Notes: generated by a model not told the origin, from the letters alone. 64,000 bases of DNA from Chitinophaga sp. LS1 (GCF_034274695.1 NZ_CP128362.1:7876501-7940500), one strand, 5' to 3'. Shown: positions 18,996 to 27,609, numbered from the stretch's first letter. Numbers and translations are program-made.

Positions 18996-21263
18996 ATGAA
19001 TACCAAACACATTGCACTTATTTCGTCTGAATTGGGCATTCCAGCCCGTTCAGCTGAGAATACCATGAATTTGCTGGCAGAAGGGTCTACGGTACCTTTT
19101 ATCAGTCGCTACCGTAAGGAAGTGACAGGCAGCCTTGATGAGGTGCAGATAGGCCGTATTGAAGACCTCCAGAAACGTTACAAGGAGATTGATGAACGTC
19201 GTGCGTTCATTATCAAAACCATTACAGACCAGGAGAAAATGACCCCTGAGCTGCAGGACAAACTGGAAACTACCTGGGTACTGACAGAACTGGAAGATAT
19301 TTATCTGCCATACAAACCCAAACGTAAGACCAGGGCTACTGTGGCAATTGAAAAAGGCCTGGAACCACTGGCTAAAATGCTGTTTGAACAACAGGAAGGT
19401 ATACCACAATCCCTTGCAGAACAGTTCCTTAACGAGCAGGTAGCCTCTACGGACGAAGCCCTGAAAGGTGCCCGCGATATCATGGCTGAGTGGATTAACG
19501 AAAATGCTGAGCTGCGTGACAAAATGCGTAAGCTTTTCAACCATACTTCTGTTTTAACATCCAAAGTGATTGAAGGCAAAGAAGAGGAAGGCAATAAATA
19601 CAAAGATTACTTCGATTTCAACGAAGATTTCAGCAAAATACCTTCTCACCGTGTACTGGCTATTCTGCGTGGAGAGGCGGAAGGATTCCTCTATGGCACC
19701 ATCGCGCCTAATGAGGAAGATGCGATTGAGATCATGGATAAACAATTCATTACCACCCGCAATGCTGCTGCAGAGCAGATAGGAAAAGCGATCACAGATT
19801 CTTACAAACGTCTGCTGCGTCCTTCACTGGAAAATGAATTCCGTGCACTGGCAAAGGACAGGGCGGATCAGGAAGCAATCGAGGTGTTCGCAGAGAACCT
19901 GCGTCAGCTGTTGCTCGCTGCACCACTGGGGCCTAAAGCTGTAATTGCCATTGACCCGGGTTATAGAACCGGTTGTAAAGTGGTAGCACTGGACAACCAG
20001 GGTAATATGCTGGACAACGATGTAATTTACCCACTGGAAAAGAACTATAAACGTGATGACGCAGAAGCCCTGCTGAAAAAATGGGCTGATCGTTATGACA
20101 CTTCTGCTATCGCAGTTGGTAATGGTACTGCTGGTAGAGAGACAGAAGAATTTGTGAAGAAGATTGATTTTGGTAAAAAGATCAACGTATTCATGGTGAA
20201 TGAAAGTGGTGCTTCTGTGTATTCTGCATCTGAAGTAGCGCGTGAGGAATTCCCTGAATTTGATGTAACTGTGCGTGGCGCCATATCTATTGGCCGCAGA
20301 CTGATCGATCCGCTGGCAGAGCTGGTAAAGATTGATCCGAAAGCGATTGGTGTGGGTCAGTACCAGCACGATGTGAATCAGTCTCAGTTGAAACAGAGCC
20401 TGGACAGAGTAGTGGTAAGTTGTGTGAACAATGTAGGAGTGAACCTGAATACGGCATCCAAGCACCTGCTGGCGTATGTATCTGGTTTAGGGCCAAGTCT
20501 GGCGGAGAATATTGTAAAATACCGTAAGGAGAATGGTGCATTCAGCAATCGTTCACAGCTGAAGAAAGTAACCCGTTTGGGTGAAAAGGCGTTCGAACAG
20601 TGTGCGGGGTTCCTTCGTATTGAGAATGGCGATAACCCACTGGATAATTCAGCAGTACACCCTGAGCGTTATAAACTGATTGAAAGCATGGCTTCCAAAC
20701 AGCATTGTACTGTGCAGGATCTGATAGCGAAAGAAGATCTGCGTAAGCAGATCAACCCTAAGGAGTATGTAAGTGAAGAAGTAGGTCTGCTTACTTTGGA
20801 AGACATCCTGAAGGAGTTGGATAAGCCAAGCCGTGACCCACGCGATGAGATAGCGATCTTTGAATATGCGGAAGGGATCAAGAGTATGGAAGATCTGAGA
20901 GTAGGTATGACATTGCCAGGTGTGGTAACGAATATTACGAACTTCGGTGCGTTTGTGGATGTAGGGGTGAAACAGGATGGTCTGGTGCATATTTCTCATT
21001 TGAGCAATAAATATATCAGCAATCCTAATGAGGCGGTGAAGTTGAACCAGAAGGTGACGGTGACAGTGTTGGAGGTAGATCCATCCCGTAAACGTATATC
21101 ATTGTCAATGAAGACGAATGAGCCTGCGCAGCAGCAGCAACCCAGAAACAGGGAGCAGCAGCGTAAACCGGATAATAATAACAACAATAGTAAAAAGGCT
21201 GCACCAGCACCTTTGAATGATTTCCAGGCTAAGCTGGCGGAGTTGAAGAAGAAGTTTAATTAA
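18996..21263 (+). CDS. tex: Tex-family transcription accessory / RNA-binding protein
   Basis: A 755-residue Tex protein. The N-terminal helical region has VPFISRYRKEVTGSLDE. The YqgF-like RNase H-fold domain has AIDPGYRTGCKVVALD (about residue 315). The helix-hairpin-helix region has LGPSLAENIVKYRKENGAF and TRLGEKAFEQCAGFLRI. The C-terminal S1 domain has GVVTNITNFGAFVDVGVKQDGLVHISHLS (about 640-710). A Gln/Arg/Asn-rich tail follows S1. Members bind nucleic acid and affect transcription elongation. The gene is monocistronic, with its own promoter and terminator. Confidence 0.94.
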   Translation: MNTKHIALISSELGIPARSAENTMNLLAEGSTVPFISRYRKEVTGSLDEVQIGRIEDLQKRYKEIDERRAFIIKTITDQEKMTPELQDKLETTWVLTELEDIYLPYKPKRKTRATVAIEKGLEPLAKMLFEQQEGIPQSLAEQFLNEQVASTDEALKGARDIMAEWINENAELRDKMRKLFNHTSVLTSKVIEGKEEEGNKYKDYFDFNEDFSKIPSHRVLAILRGEAEGFLYGTIAPNEEDAIEIMDKQFITTRNAAAEQIGKAITDSYKRLLRPSLENEFRALAKDRADQEAIEVFAENLRQLLLAAPLGPKAVIAIDPGYRTGCKVVALDNQGNMLDNDVIYPLEKNYKRDDAEALLKKWADRYDTSAIAVGNGTAGRETEEFVKKIDFGKKINVFMVNESGASVYSASEVAREEFPEFDVTVRGAISIGRRLIDPLAELVKIDPKAIGVGQYQHDVNQSQLKQSLDRVVVSCVNNVGVNLNTASKHLLAYVSGLGPSLAENIVKYRKENGAFSNRSQLKKVTRLGEKAFEQCAGFLRIENGDNPLDNSAVHPERYKLIESMASKQHCTVQDLIAKEDLRKQINPKEYVSEEVGLLTLEDILKELDKPSRDPRDEIAIFEYAEGIKSMEDLRVGMTLPGVVTNITNFGAFVDVGVKQDGLVHISHLSNKYISNPNEAVKLNQKVTVTVLEVDPSRKRISLSMKTNEPAQQQQPRNREQQRKPDNNNNNSKKAAPAPLNDFQAKLAELKKKFN

Positions 21264-21282
21264 TTCTTTGTTTTATAATTAT

Positions 21283-21319
21283 AAAGAGGCCCATTCCTTA
21301 CCGGAATGGGCCTCTTTTT
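21283..21319 (+). terminator. Terminator after tex
   Basis: A 15-bp perfect stem (AAAGAGGCCCATTCC / GGAATGGGCCTCTTT) with a 7-base loop and a T-run. It is symmetric enough to act in both directions. Confidence 0.9.
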
Positions 21320-21343
21320 GCTGAAAATGGTTTTATGCTAATG

Positions 21344-21486
21344 AGTGAATTCGCGGTTTCAGGAATGTTTCTTTTTCTGAAAAGGGACTCATTCTCATTA
21401 GTGAATTATCTCTTTTATGAATGTTTCTTTTTCTAAAAATAACCTCATTCCATTAGTGAATTCCCTCTTTCAGGAATGTTTTTATT
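21344..21486. repeat. Three imperfect tandem repeats of about 55-56 bp
   Basis: AGTGAATT recurs at 21344, 21400 and 21455, each time followed about 20 bases later by GAATGTTT(C)TTTTTCT-like sequence. Copies are imperfect and the last is cut short just before the lipoprotein stop at 21491. It is non-coding and lies between tex and a convergent lipoprotein gene. Function unknown. Confidence 0.7.
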
Positions 21487-21490
21487 TGAC

Positions 21491-22024
21491 TTAATTACCG
21501 AATTTCTCTTTCCACTTTAGTAGTTTTTCCGGAAACCTCGGATCCCGCTGCTCACTATACAGCTTTACAATCCCATTTGCCGCCACACCTGCATATACGA
21601 TATCAGATTTCATATCGATTGCAATCGCGGCTTCATCAGCCCCGCAATAGTGTTTACGACAGCCCTGGTTATACAGTACATCATTTTCTACTTCAATAGG
21701 AGGTGCGACGTCAAAACGCTCGCGCAGGGTATTGTTATCATTTCCCAACAAAGTCTTAAGCCGCGATTTGAGCGGTTCACGTTGCAGTATATCCGTTTCC
21801 GTAATATACTTGCCGTCGTACTGTTCAAAATGCTTCCAGGAGGTCACTTTCACGAGTTCAACCGCGTCGTTAATGGTTATCATTGTATCTGTCTCCGGCG
21901 CTTCAATGTTGTCTTTCTTCTCCCTTGCATTATTCATTGAGGGTTCTTTGCACCCGAAGATGCATGTAGCCATCACGGTGATGGCTGTCACTTGTTTGGT
22001 AAATGTCATGATTTCATTGTTCAC
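21491..22024 (-). CDS. Lipoprotein resembling Ivy-type lysozyme inhibitor
   Basis: A 177-residue protein with a hydrophobic leader ending in a lipobox-like TCIFGC, so lysis of the leader at Cys24 and membrane anchoring are likely. ATG at 22009 (MTFTKQ) gives a more usual leader length. The mature part holds LKTLLGNDNNTLRERFDVAPPIEVENDVL then GCRKHYCGADEAAIAID. This arrangement is reminiscent of the Ivy family (a short Cys-x-x-His-x-Cys loop followed by a beta strand). If correct, it would protect peptidoglycan from lysozyme or regulate autolysins. The family call is from remembered motifs only. Confidence 0.5.
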   Translation of the reverse strand: MNNEIMTFTKQVTAITVMATCIFGCKEPSMNNAREKKDNIEAPETDTMITINDAVELVKVTSWKHFEQYDGKYITETDILQREPLKSRLKTLLGNDNNTLRERFDVAPPIEVENDVLYNQGCRKHYCGADEAAIAIDMKSDIVYAGVAANGIVKLYSEQRDPRFPEKLLKWKEKFGN

Positions 22025-22043
22025 GGCCTTTCTATAGCCGCTA

Positions 22044-22823
22044 TCATTTTCCTTTAAATACAGGTACTCGTTTTTCTACAAAAGCCTGCATGCCTTCTTT
22101 CTGATCATCGGAGGCAAACAGCAGGTAGAAGTTCTTCCTTTCAAAATGTAAGCCTTCTTCCAGCGAGCTATCGAAAGCTTTCAGTACAGACTCTTTCGCC
22201 ATGCGTACAGCGAGTGGACTCAGTGCTGCAATTTCGGTCGCTAACTGGATTGCTTCCTGCAAATATAATTCAACCGGAACGATACGGTTAATTAGTCCTG
22301 CATTTAATGCTTCAATTGCGGTAATAAATTTTCCCGTCAGTACCATTTCCATAGCAAGAGCTTTGCCCACGGCCCTTGTCAGGCGTTGGGTCCCTCCTGC
22401 TCCGGGCATCACGCCGATCTTGATTTCAGGTTGTCCAAATCGGGCGGTTTCACTGGCTATGATCATATCGCAAAGCATAACGAGTTCACAGCCACCGCCT
22501 AATGCAAAACCGCTTACTGCTGCAATCAACGGCTTTTTTGTTTTCTTTATTGTATCCCAGGTACTGAATTGATCTATATTATACATATCCATGGCAGTTT
22601 TCCCTGCCATCTGTTTGATATCAGCGCCTGCCGCAAAAGCTTTTTCATTTCCGCTGATCACGATTACGCGTACACTCTCGTCTGCGTCCAGTGATTTTAA
22701 TGCGTCCTTCAGCTCTGTCATTAATTGCAGATTGAGGGCATTCAGTTCTTTAGGGCGGTTCAATTGGATGTGCGCAACATATGGCGCTACCTGCTGGTGT
22801 ATGATTATAAATTCTGGTTGCAT
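22044..22823 (-). CDS. Enoyl-CoA hydratase (crotonase family)
   Basis: A 259-residue crotonase. The oxyanion-hole segments are FAAGADIKQMAG and ALGGGCELVMLCD, and FGQPEIKIGVMPGAGGTQRL carries the two family glutamates (in CELVMLCD and the QPEI region). It hydrates trans-2-enoyl-CoA in beta-oxidation. The gene is just downstream of a DUF3667 gene on the same strand, 9 bases away. Confidence 0.93.
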   Translation of the reverse strand: MQPEFIIIHQQVAPYVAHIQLNRPKELNALNLQLMTELKDALKSLDADESVRVIVISGNEKAFAAGADIKQMAGKTAMDMYNIDQFSTWDTIKKTKKPLIAAVSGFALGGGCELVMLCDMIIASETARFGQPEIKIGVMPGAGGTQRLTRAVGKALAMEMVLTGKFITAIEALNAGLINRIVPVELYLQEAIQLATEIAALSPLAVRMAKESVLKAFDSSLEEGLHFERKNFYLLFASDDQKEGMQAFVEKRVPVFKGK

Positions 22824-22831
22824 CCCCTAAT

Positions 22832-23761
22832 TTACATCAAAATTGTAAGCAATAATGAAAACCCGGTGAAGACCAGTAAGAGGGTGAAACTATATAACAA
22901 CACCAGTAATAATGCTTTCCAGAATGACTTGCCGCCATAGATTCTCTTTAATGACAGCATGAGGTAAATAAAGACGACGATAAGTCCAAAAACAGATATA
23001 AAATCTACATTAAAGAGCCAATCTAATATGGTGGTGAAAAGGTAGAAGATAAAAAAGAACGTATGGAAGTGTAGGGAGAAAATTGCATGGTCGGCATAGA
23101 ACCATTGCTTGCTGCGGCGGTAAAACCATTTGAGGTAAAGGGCAAATAGCGGGAGTAAGACGAACATCATTTTAGGATAGTTATGCTGGAATCGTTCGTC
23201 CATGCTCTCCTCTCCTTTTTCCTTCCGTTCTTTCTGTTTAAAATACTGGCGGACAGCCTGTTTTGTAATAATCCCATCCCGCTGACTTTCAGGGAGGGCT
23301 TTTTGGGCGGCCAAATAGCCTTTTTCATCCTTGTACTTGTCCATTTTTTCGGCCCAGGCTTTGGCGACGCTATCCGTTTTGTCATAGTCATTCAGGTTGT
23401 AGCTTTCGGTGACCACCACTCCTGGGGTGTCACCTTTTTCTTCCTTATGCGTAAAGGCGAAATAACTGAAGAAAAAAACGAAGGACGTAAAGATGTAGAA
23501 CTTAATCGGATTCACGTACCGGACCCTTTTGCCGGCGGTATATTCCTGGGTGAGGAACCCTGGCCGGAACAGCAGGTACTTGAGTGTGATTAATGTCTTT
23601 GAATCATAATGGATTACATCGGCGAAGAAGTGGTTGAACAGGTGGCCGAAAGTTTCGTGAGGAACGGTATTTTCCTGACCACAATGAGTACAGTAGCGCT
23701 CCGGAACTTCGGTGCCACAATTAAGACAGTTTTTTTCTGCCCTGATAGGTTGTGTTTTCAA
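22832..23761 (-). CDS. DUF3667 membrane protein with zinc-ribbon start
   Basis: A 309-residue protein. The N-terminus has CLNCGTEVPERYCTHCGQ, a four-cysteine zinc ribbon. It is followed by HLFNHFFADVIHYDSK and FRPGFLTQEYTAGKRVRYVNPIKFYIFTSF, diagnostic of DUF3667. At least five hydrophobic segments lie in the rest. A charged insertion (about residues 105-175) separates the first two TMs. Role unknown; family members are common in Bacteroidota. Confidence 0.85.
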   Translation of the reverse strand: MKTQPIRAEKNCLNCGTEVPERYCTHCGQENTVPHETFGHLFNHFFADVIHYDSKTLITLKYLLFRPGFLTQEYTAGKRVRYVNPIKFYIFTSFVFFFSYFAFTHKEEKGDTPGVVVTESYNLNDYDKTDSVAKAWAEKMDKYKDEKGYLAAQKALPESQRDGIITKQAVRQYFKQKERKEKGEESMDERFQHNYPKMMFVLLPLFALYLKWFYRRSKQWFYADHAIFSLHFHTFFFIFYLFTTILDWLFNVDFISVFGLIVVFIYLMLSLKRIYGGKSFWKALLLVLLYSFTLLLVFTGFSLLLTILM

Positions 23762-23891
23762 ATGGCTAAAGTGTTAGTCCTATAAATATAATTTTTTTAA
23801 TCTGTTTTACGTTTTAGTGGAATACCAAATTGGGTTGGGACTGGATTTCAATAATTTACAAATCCTTCATCCATAACATCCCCTAAATCAT

Positions 23892-23899
23892 TATTTTTG
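23892..23899 (+). promoter_or_regulatory. -7 promoter box
   Basis: TATTTTTG matches TAnnTTTG 8 bases before the ATG of the gene at 23908, implying a very short leader. Confidence 0.5.
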
Positions 23900-23907
23900 C
23901 ATTTAAT

Positions 23908-24759
23908 ATGTACACGAGGAAAACTTTATTTACAATAGCCATATTTCTGGGACTTTACACAGGAGCCAGGGCCCAGTATTATTACCTGGATATCCTCAAT
24001 ACCAAACAGACGGAGGCCAACCAGGCTAATTTCAAAAAGGCCAAAGTACAATCTCAGATAGTAGTAAGTCTCGATGCCGAGGGACGGAAGACCGATTACG
24101 ACTTTAAGAGTGAGCGGGATTTTCTGGACGACTACCGTCAGCTGATGACAGTGACCGCTTCCATCGCTACAGGCCGTTCCATTATGCGTACGTACTTTAA
24201 TCCCCATGGTCAGCTGACGAAGATTGTGGATAGTACCCGTAATGTGATTACTACAACCATTTATACGTACGACAAGTACGACTCTTCCCATAATATCAAG
24301 GAAATTTACGTCAAAACCGAGGATCCCAAGAATAAATACACAGTATCAGAAACAAGACGGTATGTGTACGATTCTCTGAACAGACCTACCAGAATGATCC
24401 ATTTCCGTGGGGAAAAGCTGGAGGACTCAACGACGGTTAAATTTGTACTGGATAGTGCAGGACACATAGTAGAAGAGCAGGAAACGAACAAAGGCAAGAT
24501 CTATTACAAGTACAATGACCAGGGTTTACTGACAGATATTTACCGCTACTACCCTTCCAAACAGAAGATGTTACCGGATTATGTATTTGACTACGATGCG
24601 AAAAACAGGATTGGGGCGACTACAACTGTGAATGTTACATCCGGCGATTATATCATATACAGAAATACGTACAATGAGATGGATCTGTTAGAATCACAGG
24701 ATGTATATGGCAGGCAGAAAGTGCAGGTAGGTGTGGTCAGGTACAGATATAAATTTTAA
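23908..24759 (+). CDS. Secreted YD/RHS-repeat-like protein, unknown
   Basis: A 283-residue protein with a signal peptide (LFTIAIFLGLYTGARAQ, cleavage near residue 22). The mature part is made of short repeating units of the form TYxYDxxxxI (YTYDKYDSSHNI, YVYDSLNRPTRM, FVLDSAGHIVEE, YKYNDQGLLTDI, FDYDAKNRIGAT, NTYNEMDLLESQ). This is the YD-repeat pattern of RHS-like beta-helical shells, but here it is short and lacks a toxin or core domain. It probably resides in the periplasm or outside the cell. Role unknown. Confidence 0.6.
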   Translation: MYTRKTLFTIAIFLGLYTGARAQYYYLDILNTKQTEANQANFKKAKVQSQIVVSLDAEGRKTDYDFKSERDFLDDYRQLMTVTASIATGRSIMRTYFNPHGQLTKIVDSTRNVITTTIYTYDKYDSSHNIKEIYVKTEDPKNKYTVSETRRYVYDSLNRPTRMIHFRGEKLEDSTTVKFVLDSAGHIVEEQETNKGKIYYKYNDQGLLTDIYRYYPSKQKMLPDYVFDYDAKNRIGATTTVNVTSGDYIIYRNTYNEMDLLESQDVYGRQKVQVGVVRYRYKF

Positions 24760-24770
24760 AGATTTTTAGA

Positions 24771-24797
24771 AAAGGCTGTGGTATCGCAGTCTTTTTT
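24771..24797 (+). terminator. Hairpin terminator
   Basis: Stem AAAGGCTG / CAGTCTTT (one G-T pair, extendable by two more pairs) with a T-run, 11 bases after the stop of the preceding gene. Confidence 0.7.
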
Positions 24798-24872
24798 ATT
24801 TACTTTAAAGCTGGGCTGGGCTTGATTTTCGGGTAGTGGGTTACAAATTTTAAAAAATAAGGATAAGATTTT

Positions 24873-24902
24873 TTTGTTTTTATAAAACAAATCCTATCTT
24901 TG
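24873..24902 (+). promoter_or_regulatory. Promoter for the tRNA cluster
   Basis: TTTG (24873-24876) and TATCTTTG (24895-24902) with 18-base spacing, followed by tRNA-Gly 56 bases on. Confidence 0.65.
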
Positions 24903-24958
24903 CAATCCCAACGAAAAAACAACGGGTTGTTTCTGAGGGAAATAAGTTCTTAATACAA

Positions 24959-25031
<73 letters not shown>

Positions 25032-25082
25032 CACTGACAAACTTCCAAATTGCAGTGCAATTTGGATTTTTTGTTTAGGGCC

Positions 25083-25127
25083 ACCCGGGTGGTGGAATCG
25101 GTAGACACGCGGGACTTAAAATCCTGT
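25083..25127 (+). pseudogene. Truncated tRNA-Leu (5' half, UAA)
   Basis: This segment matches the 5' half of the complete tRNA-Leu 67 bases downstream: GGTGGTGGAAT, GGTAGACACG and GGGACTTAAAATCC, through the anticodon stem. It then ends abruptly in unrelated AT-rich sequence. The variable arm, T-arm and 3' acceptor are missing. It is probably the remnant of a second leucine tRNA destroyed by deletion or by an integration/excision event. Confidence 0.8.
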
Positions 25128-25149
25128 ACATATTTGACTCAAAAAAATT

Positions 25150-25235
25150 GCCCTGGTGGTGGAATTGGTAGACACGAGGGACTTAAAATCCCTTGGAACG
25201 CAAGTTTCGTGCAGGTTCAACTCCTGTCCGGGGCA
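25150..25235 (+). tRNA. tRNA-Leu (UAA)
   Basis: 86 bases. Acceptor GCCCTGG/CCGGGGC (one T-G pair), class II D-arm TGGTGGAATTGGTAGACAC, anticodon loop ACTTAAAAT with anticodon TAA, a long variable arm (TGGAACGCAAGTTTCG) and T-arm GGTTCAACTCC. It is complete. A debris-filled mobile region begins directly downstream. Confidence 0.95.
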
Positions 25236-25236
25236 C

Positions 25237-25269
25237 AAAAGGTCACTCTTAACGAGTGGCCTTTTTTTA
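25237..25269 (+). terminator. Terminator after tRNA-Leu
   Basis: Stem GGTCACTC / GAGTGGCC (one G-T pair) with a 5-base loop and seven T residues. Confidence 0.85.
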
Positions 25270-25883
25270 TGTCATTTTCAAACAATTTCCAAACATTGCC
25301 TTTTTGCTAGCCAATTATTTTCAATCAATTTGACGATTTGAGATATGAGGTCAAAGAACTTTCTATTGTAAAGATAACAAAAATAGTTCCCATCGTCCTT
25401 CTAAACCACTGCTTCTGCCATAAACTGCAGATCATACTCCATATTCTCGGATCACTGAAATTGTAAACGTCTTCCTGGTTTATCTTTTTGCAGGTATGTT
25501 CCTTGCTACTTCAAAAGGTGTCGTTATCTGCATCTATCCCGTATGTGAACGGATTACCACCTGACGGTTCAGTCAACCATTCACGGCCAGAAGGGATGCC
25601 ATCTTTTGCATATTGTTCCACATCAAAGCGCAATGCTTTAGCATATACCCGTTTTACTGCCGCATCTCTAACTCCGCAACCCAGTCTATTTCAATCACAG
25701 GCAGTAATCAATCTTTCAAACAGGTTGGTTCTGATTTGGTTAAATGGCATTATCCATAATGGATAATAACCTATCTGCAAAGATACCTCTGCTTCGGCCC
25801 CCTTGTAGTGGAGTTGTGATGGTCGCCCCTCAGTAATTTTTATTAATTTCCCTCAATAAACCAATACCAAACCTCAGCTAACT
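25270..25883. other. Intergenic stretch after the tRNAs, mostly empty
   Basis: About 610 bases. Apart from a short minus-strand coding remnant (25511-25680) I see no gene, no clear repeat and no copy of the tRNA 3' end. The 25320-25480 part is AT-rich and featureless. Confidence 0.5.
25511..25680 (-). pseudogene. Coding remnant of unrecognised gene
   Basis: Read on the minus strand, about 55 codons give protein-like sequence (RVYAKALRFDVEQYAKDG, SGREWLTEPSGGNPF, YGIDADNDTF) ending at a TGA (25511-25513). A stop lies two codons before the first plausible residues and there is no start, so only the C-terminal part of a gene remains. I do not recognise the family. The evidence is composition and plausibility of the translation only. 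Confidence 0.3.
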
Positions 25884-26746
25884 ATGAAGATTAAACAATG
25901 GCTACTGTCCAGGATGGTGCCCCAGAATATGCTGGCAGAATTAGGGGGGCGTTCTGCTTATTCTACTCAGCCAGGTAATTTTACTGCCTACTTTCAATAC
26001 AAAATCGCGCCTTACCAGTCGGATTATTATTTATATTTCCCTAAAGAGCCCTTTGCCATCCGGTACACTAACGAAATTTTCAATAAGCTCTACGAATACC
26101 AGGGTTACGACATTATTAAATACCTGGAATTCCATTATAGCCGGTATCCCTACAAGGAAGATTTCCTGAAATTCCTATCCTACGAAATTCTCGTAAGGCA
26201 GCAAAAGGGTCCGAATAAAAGCCGTTACTTAAAATTGCATGCCACCCAAACCTGGGTAACAGAAAGACAACAGGAACGAGAGCAACAGCTTCGAACTGAC
26301 TTGCAGGTCGAGCTAAAAGCGGCCATCGAAAACAGACAAAGTATTTCCCCCGAAGATAAAGAACAGGAGATTCAGGCGATCCAGGACAAAGTGATGCACC
26401 GGATGCATCAGTTCATGGACACTACTGAGGAAAGAATGGCCGCTATGACCCGGTCCCTTGTCACCGGTAATATGGTTTTCACAATGATACCCATGCAGAA
26501 AAACTGATCCAGCTCTGGGTTGTCCTTAAAGATCTGGGGATACCTAAAGGAGACCGCCTTTTCAAAAAGATCTCTGTGGCAGATATTACCGCAATGCTCC
26601 ATCTGCATTTTGAGGAATTCAAAACGCTGAAACCGGAAACGATCAGGAAGAATATTAACAGCATTAACCAGGAAACAAAGGAGCACAATAAAGATTTCAG
26701 CGAGCTGGATGCCGCTCTGACCAATCACTTCTTTGGGAAAAGATAA
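25884..26746 (+). pseudogene. Mobile-element gene with a -1 frameshift, unknown function
   Basis: Frame one runs from the ATG at 25884 to a stop at 26505-26507 (207 residues). The protein-like sequence then continues in the -1 frame from about 26483 to a TAA at 26744-26746 (HAEKLIQLWVVLKDLG, KISVADITAMLHLHF, TNHFFGKR), giving about 287 residues in total. One missing A in the ACAATGATACC stretch would restore a single frame. The N-terminal 110 residues are Tyr/Phe-rich (YFQYKIAPYQSDYYLYFP). The middle is a highly charged helix with many Gln and Glu, likely a coiled coil. Family not recognised. Confidence 0.6.
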
Positions 26747-26877
26747 CCCGCTCCCCTGCTGCTATGCCTCCGAACTAAAATTAACTTATTAACACTCAAT
26801 ACTCAGAAATCTGTACCTAATCCGGCATTGTCCGGCTTTTCACGGCCTTCCATCTTTGCGTCCATAAACTCATTGTT

Positions 26878-27189
26878 ATGGATACTTTATTTATTCCGAA
26901 TGAAAATGACTTTCGCAGATGGATTAAGGAGGCGTTGAAGGAATGCTTGGTTAACACCCCGCCTGCTAATCCTGAAGAAGAGCCTTTACTGACCCGGAAA
27001 GAGATTGCGGGGTTATTCCGTATCTCCCTCGTTACCCTGCACGACTGGATGAAACGGGGCCTGCCTAGTCACAAGCAACGGGGTCGGGTATACTTCCTGC
27101 GCTCAGAGGTCCTGACCTATATCAAACAGAAAGGTAAACCGGAGCCCATTTTACTTGCTCCCAAGACCATTTTACCCCTAAAAGGTTAG
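26878..27189 (+). CDS. Excisionase-like HTH DNA-binding protein
   Basis: A 103-residue protein with the HTH_17/MerR-like segment LLTRKEIAGLFRISLVTLHDWMKRGLPSHKQRGRVYFLRSEVLTYI (about residues 40-85), typical of excisionase-family proteins. In Bacteroidota mobile elements this gene lies upstream of the replication genes, as here. A possible promoter (TTG at 26828, CATCTTTG at 26851-26858) lies just before it. It is the only intact protein gene in the replication part of the element. Confidence 0.82.
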   Translation: MDTLFIPNENDFRRWIKEALKECLVNTPPANPEEEPLLTRKEIAGLFRISLVTLHDWMKRGLPSHKQRGRVYFLRSEVLTYIKQKGKPEPILLAPKTILPLKG

Positions 27190-27211
27190 TTACCCATTAA
27201 ATCCTTTCAAG

Positions 27212-27313
27212 ATGAAATCCATCCCCTGCATCCAAGCCAGGCAGATTGACCGGGTCCATTACCTGCAATCTTTGGGACATCGGCAAAGGTTTCCTCCAAC
27301 GGCTAACACTTAA
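27212..27313 (+). pseudogene. DNA primase stub (CHC2/TOPRIM type)
   Basis: A 33-codon reading frame gives IQARQIDRVHYLQSLGH. This resembles the start of element-encoded primases (…ARQIDLVDYLxSLGY…), which continue into a zinc finger and TOPRIM domain. Here it ends at a TAA after 33 residues and no zinc finger follows. It is the remnant of a gene normally about 300 residues long. Confidence 0.45.
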
Positions 27314-27324
27314 TGCAATCATTT

Positions 27325-27603
27325 ATGGCAAAAAAAATAACGCACCGTAGCAGAGAAGGTAGTGTAGAAAAGATTCCTCCTCCCTTTCTGCATGTAAAAA
27401 ATTATTTCGACTAAAAAGGGTTGAGTGAAAAAGCAGCCGAAGGCTTTTACCAATATTACAAGGCCCGTAAGTGGAAAACGGAAAAAGGGTTCTCCATCTG
27501 TAATTGGAAAGTTGCAGCCGCAAACTGGATATGGATGCACCAGCAAAATAAGCCACTATCCGTTGAAATAAAACTCCGCTTGCAATTCCCATCACAACAC
27601 TAA
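27325..27603 (+). pseudogene. Small element gene with in-frame stop
   Basis: One frame runs from ATG 27325 to TAA 27601-27603 (about 92 codons) but is interrupted by TAA at 27412-27414. After the stop it reads KGLSEKAAEGFYQYYKARKW and then ICNWKVAAANWIW. This is the helical 'FYxYYxxxGW…NWKxAxxxWI' pattern found at the end of plasmid and phage replication proteins and in small proteins of Bacteroidota elements. A single substitution explains the stop. It abuts the ATPase gene (6 bases). Confidence 0.5.
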
Positions 27604-27609
27604 TTCACT

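Noticed and set aside
21344..21486. Possible CRISPR array
   Set aside because: The repeats are degenerate along their whole length with no distinct unique spacers, and no cas genes are near.
25488..25766. Plus-strand reading frame of 92 codons
   Set aside because: Its translation is not protein-like and the opposite strand gives a more convincing coding remnant.
26478..26490. Programmed -1 ribosomal frameshift in the gene at 25884
   Set aside because: The local sequence lacks an X XXY YYZ slippery heptamer and I see no strong stem-loop just after it; neighbouring genes are also broken, so mutation is simpler.
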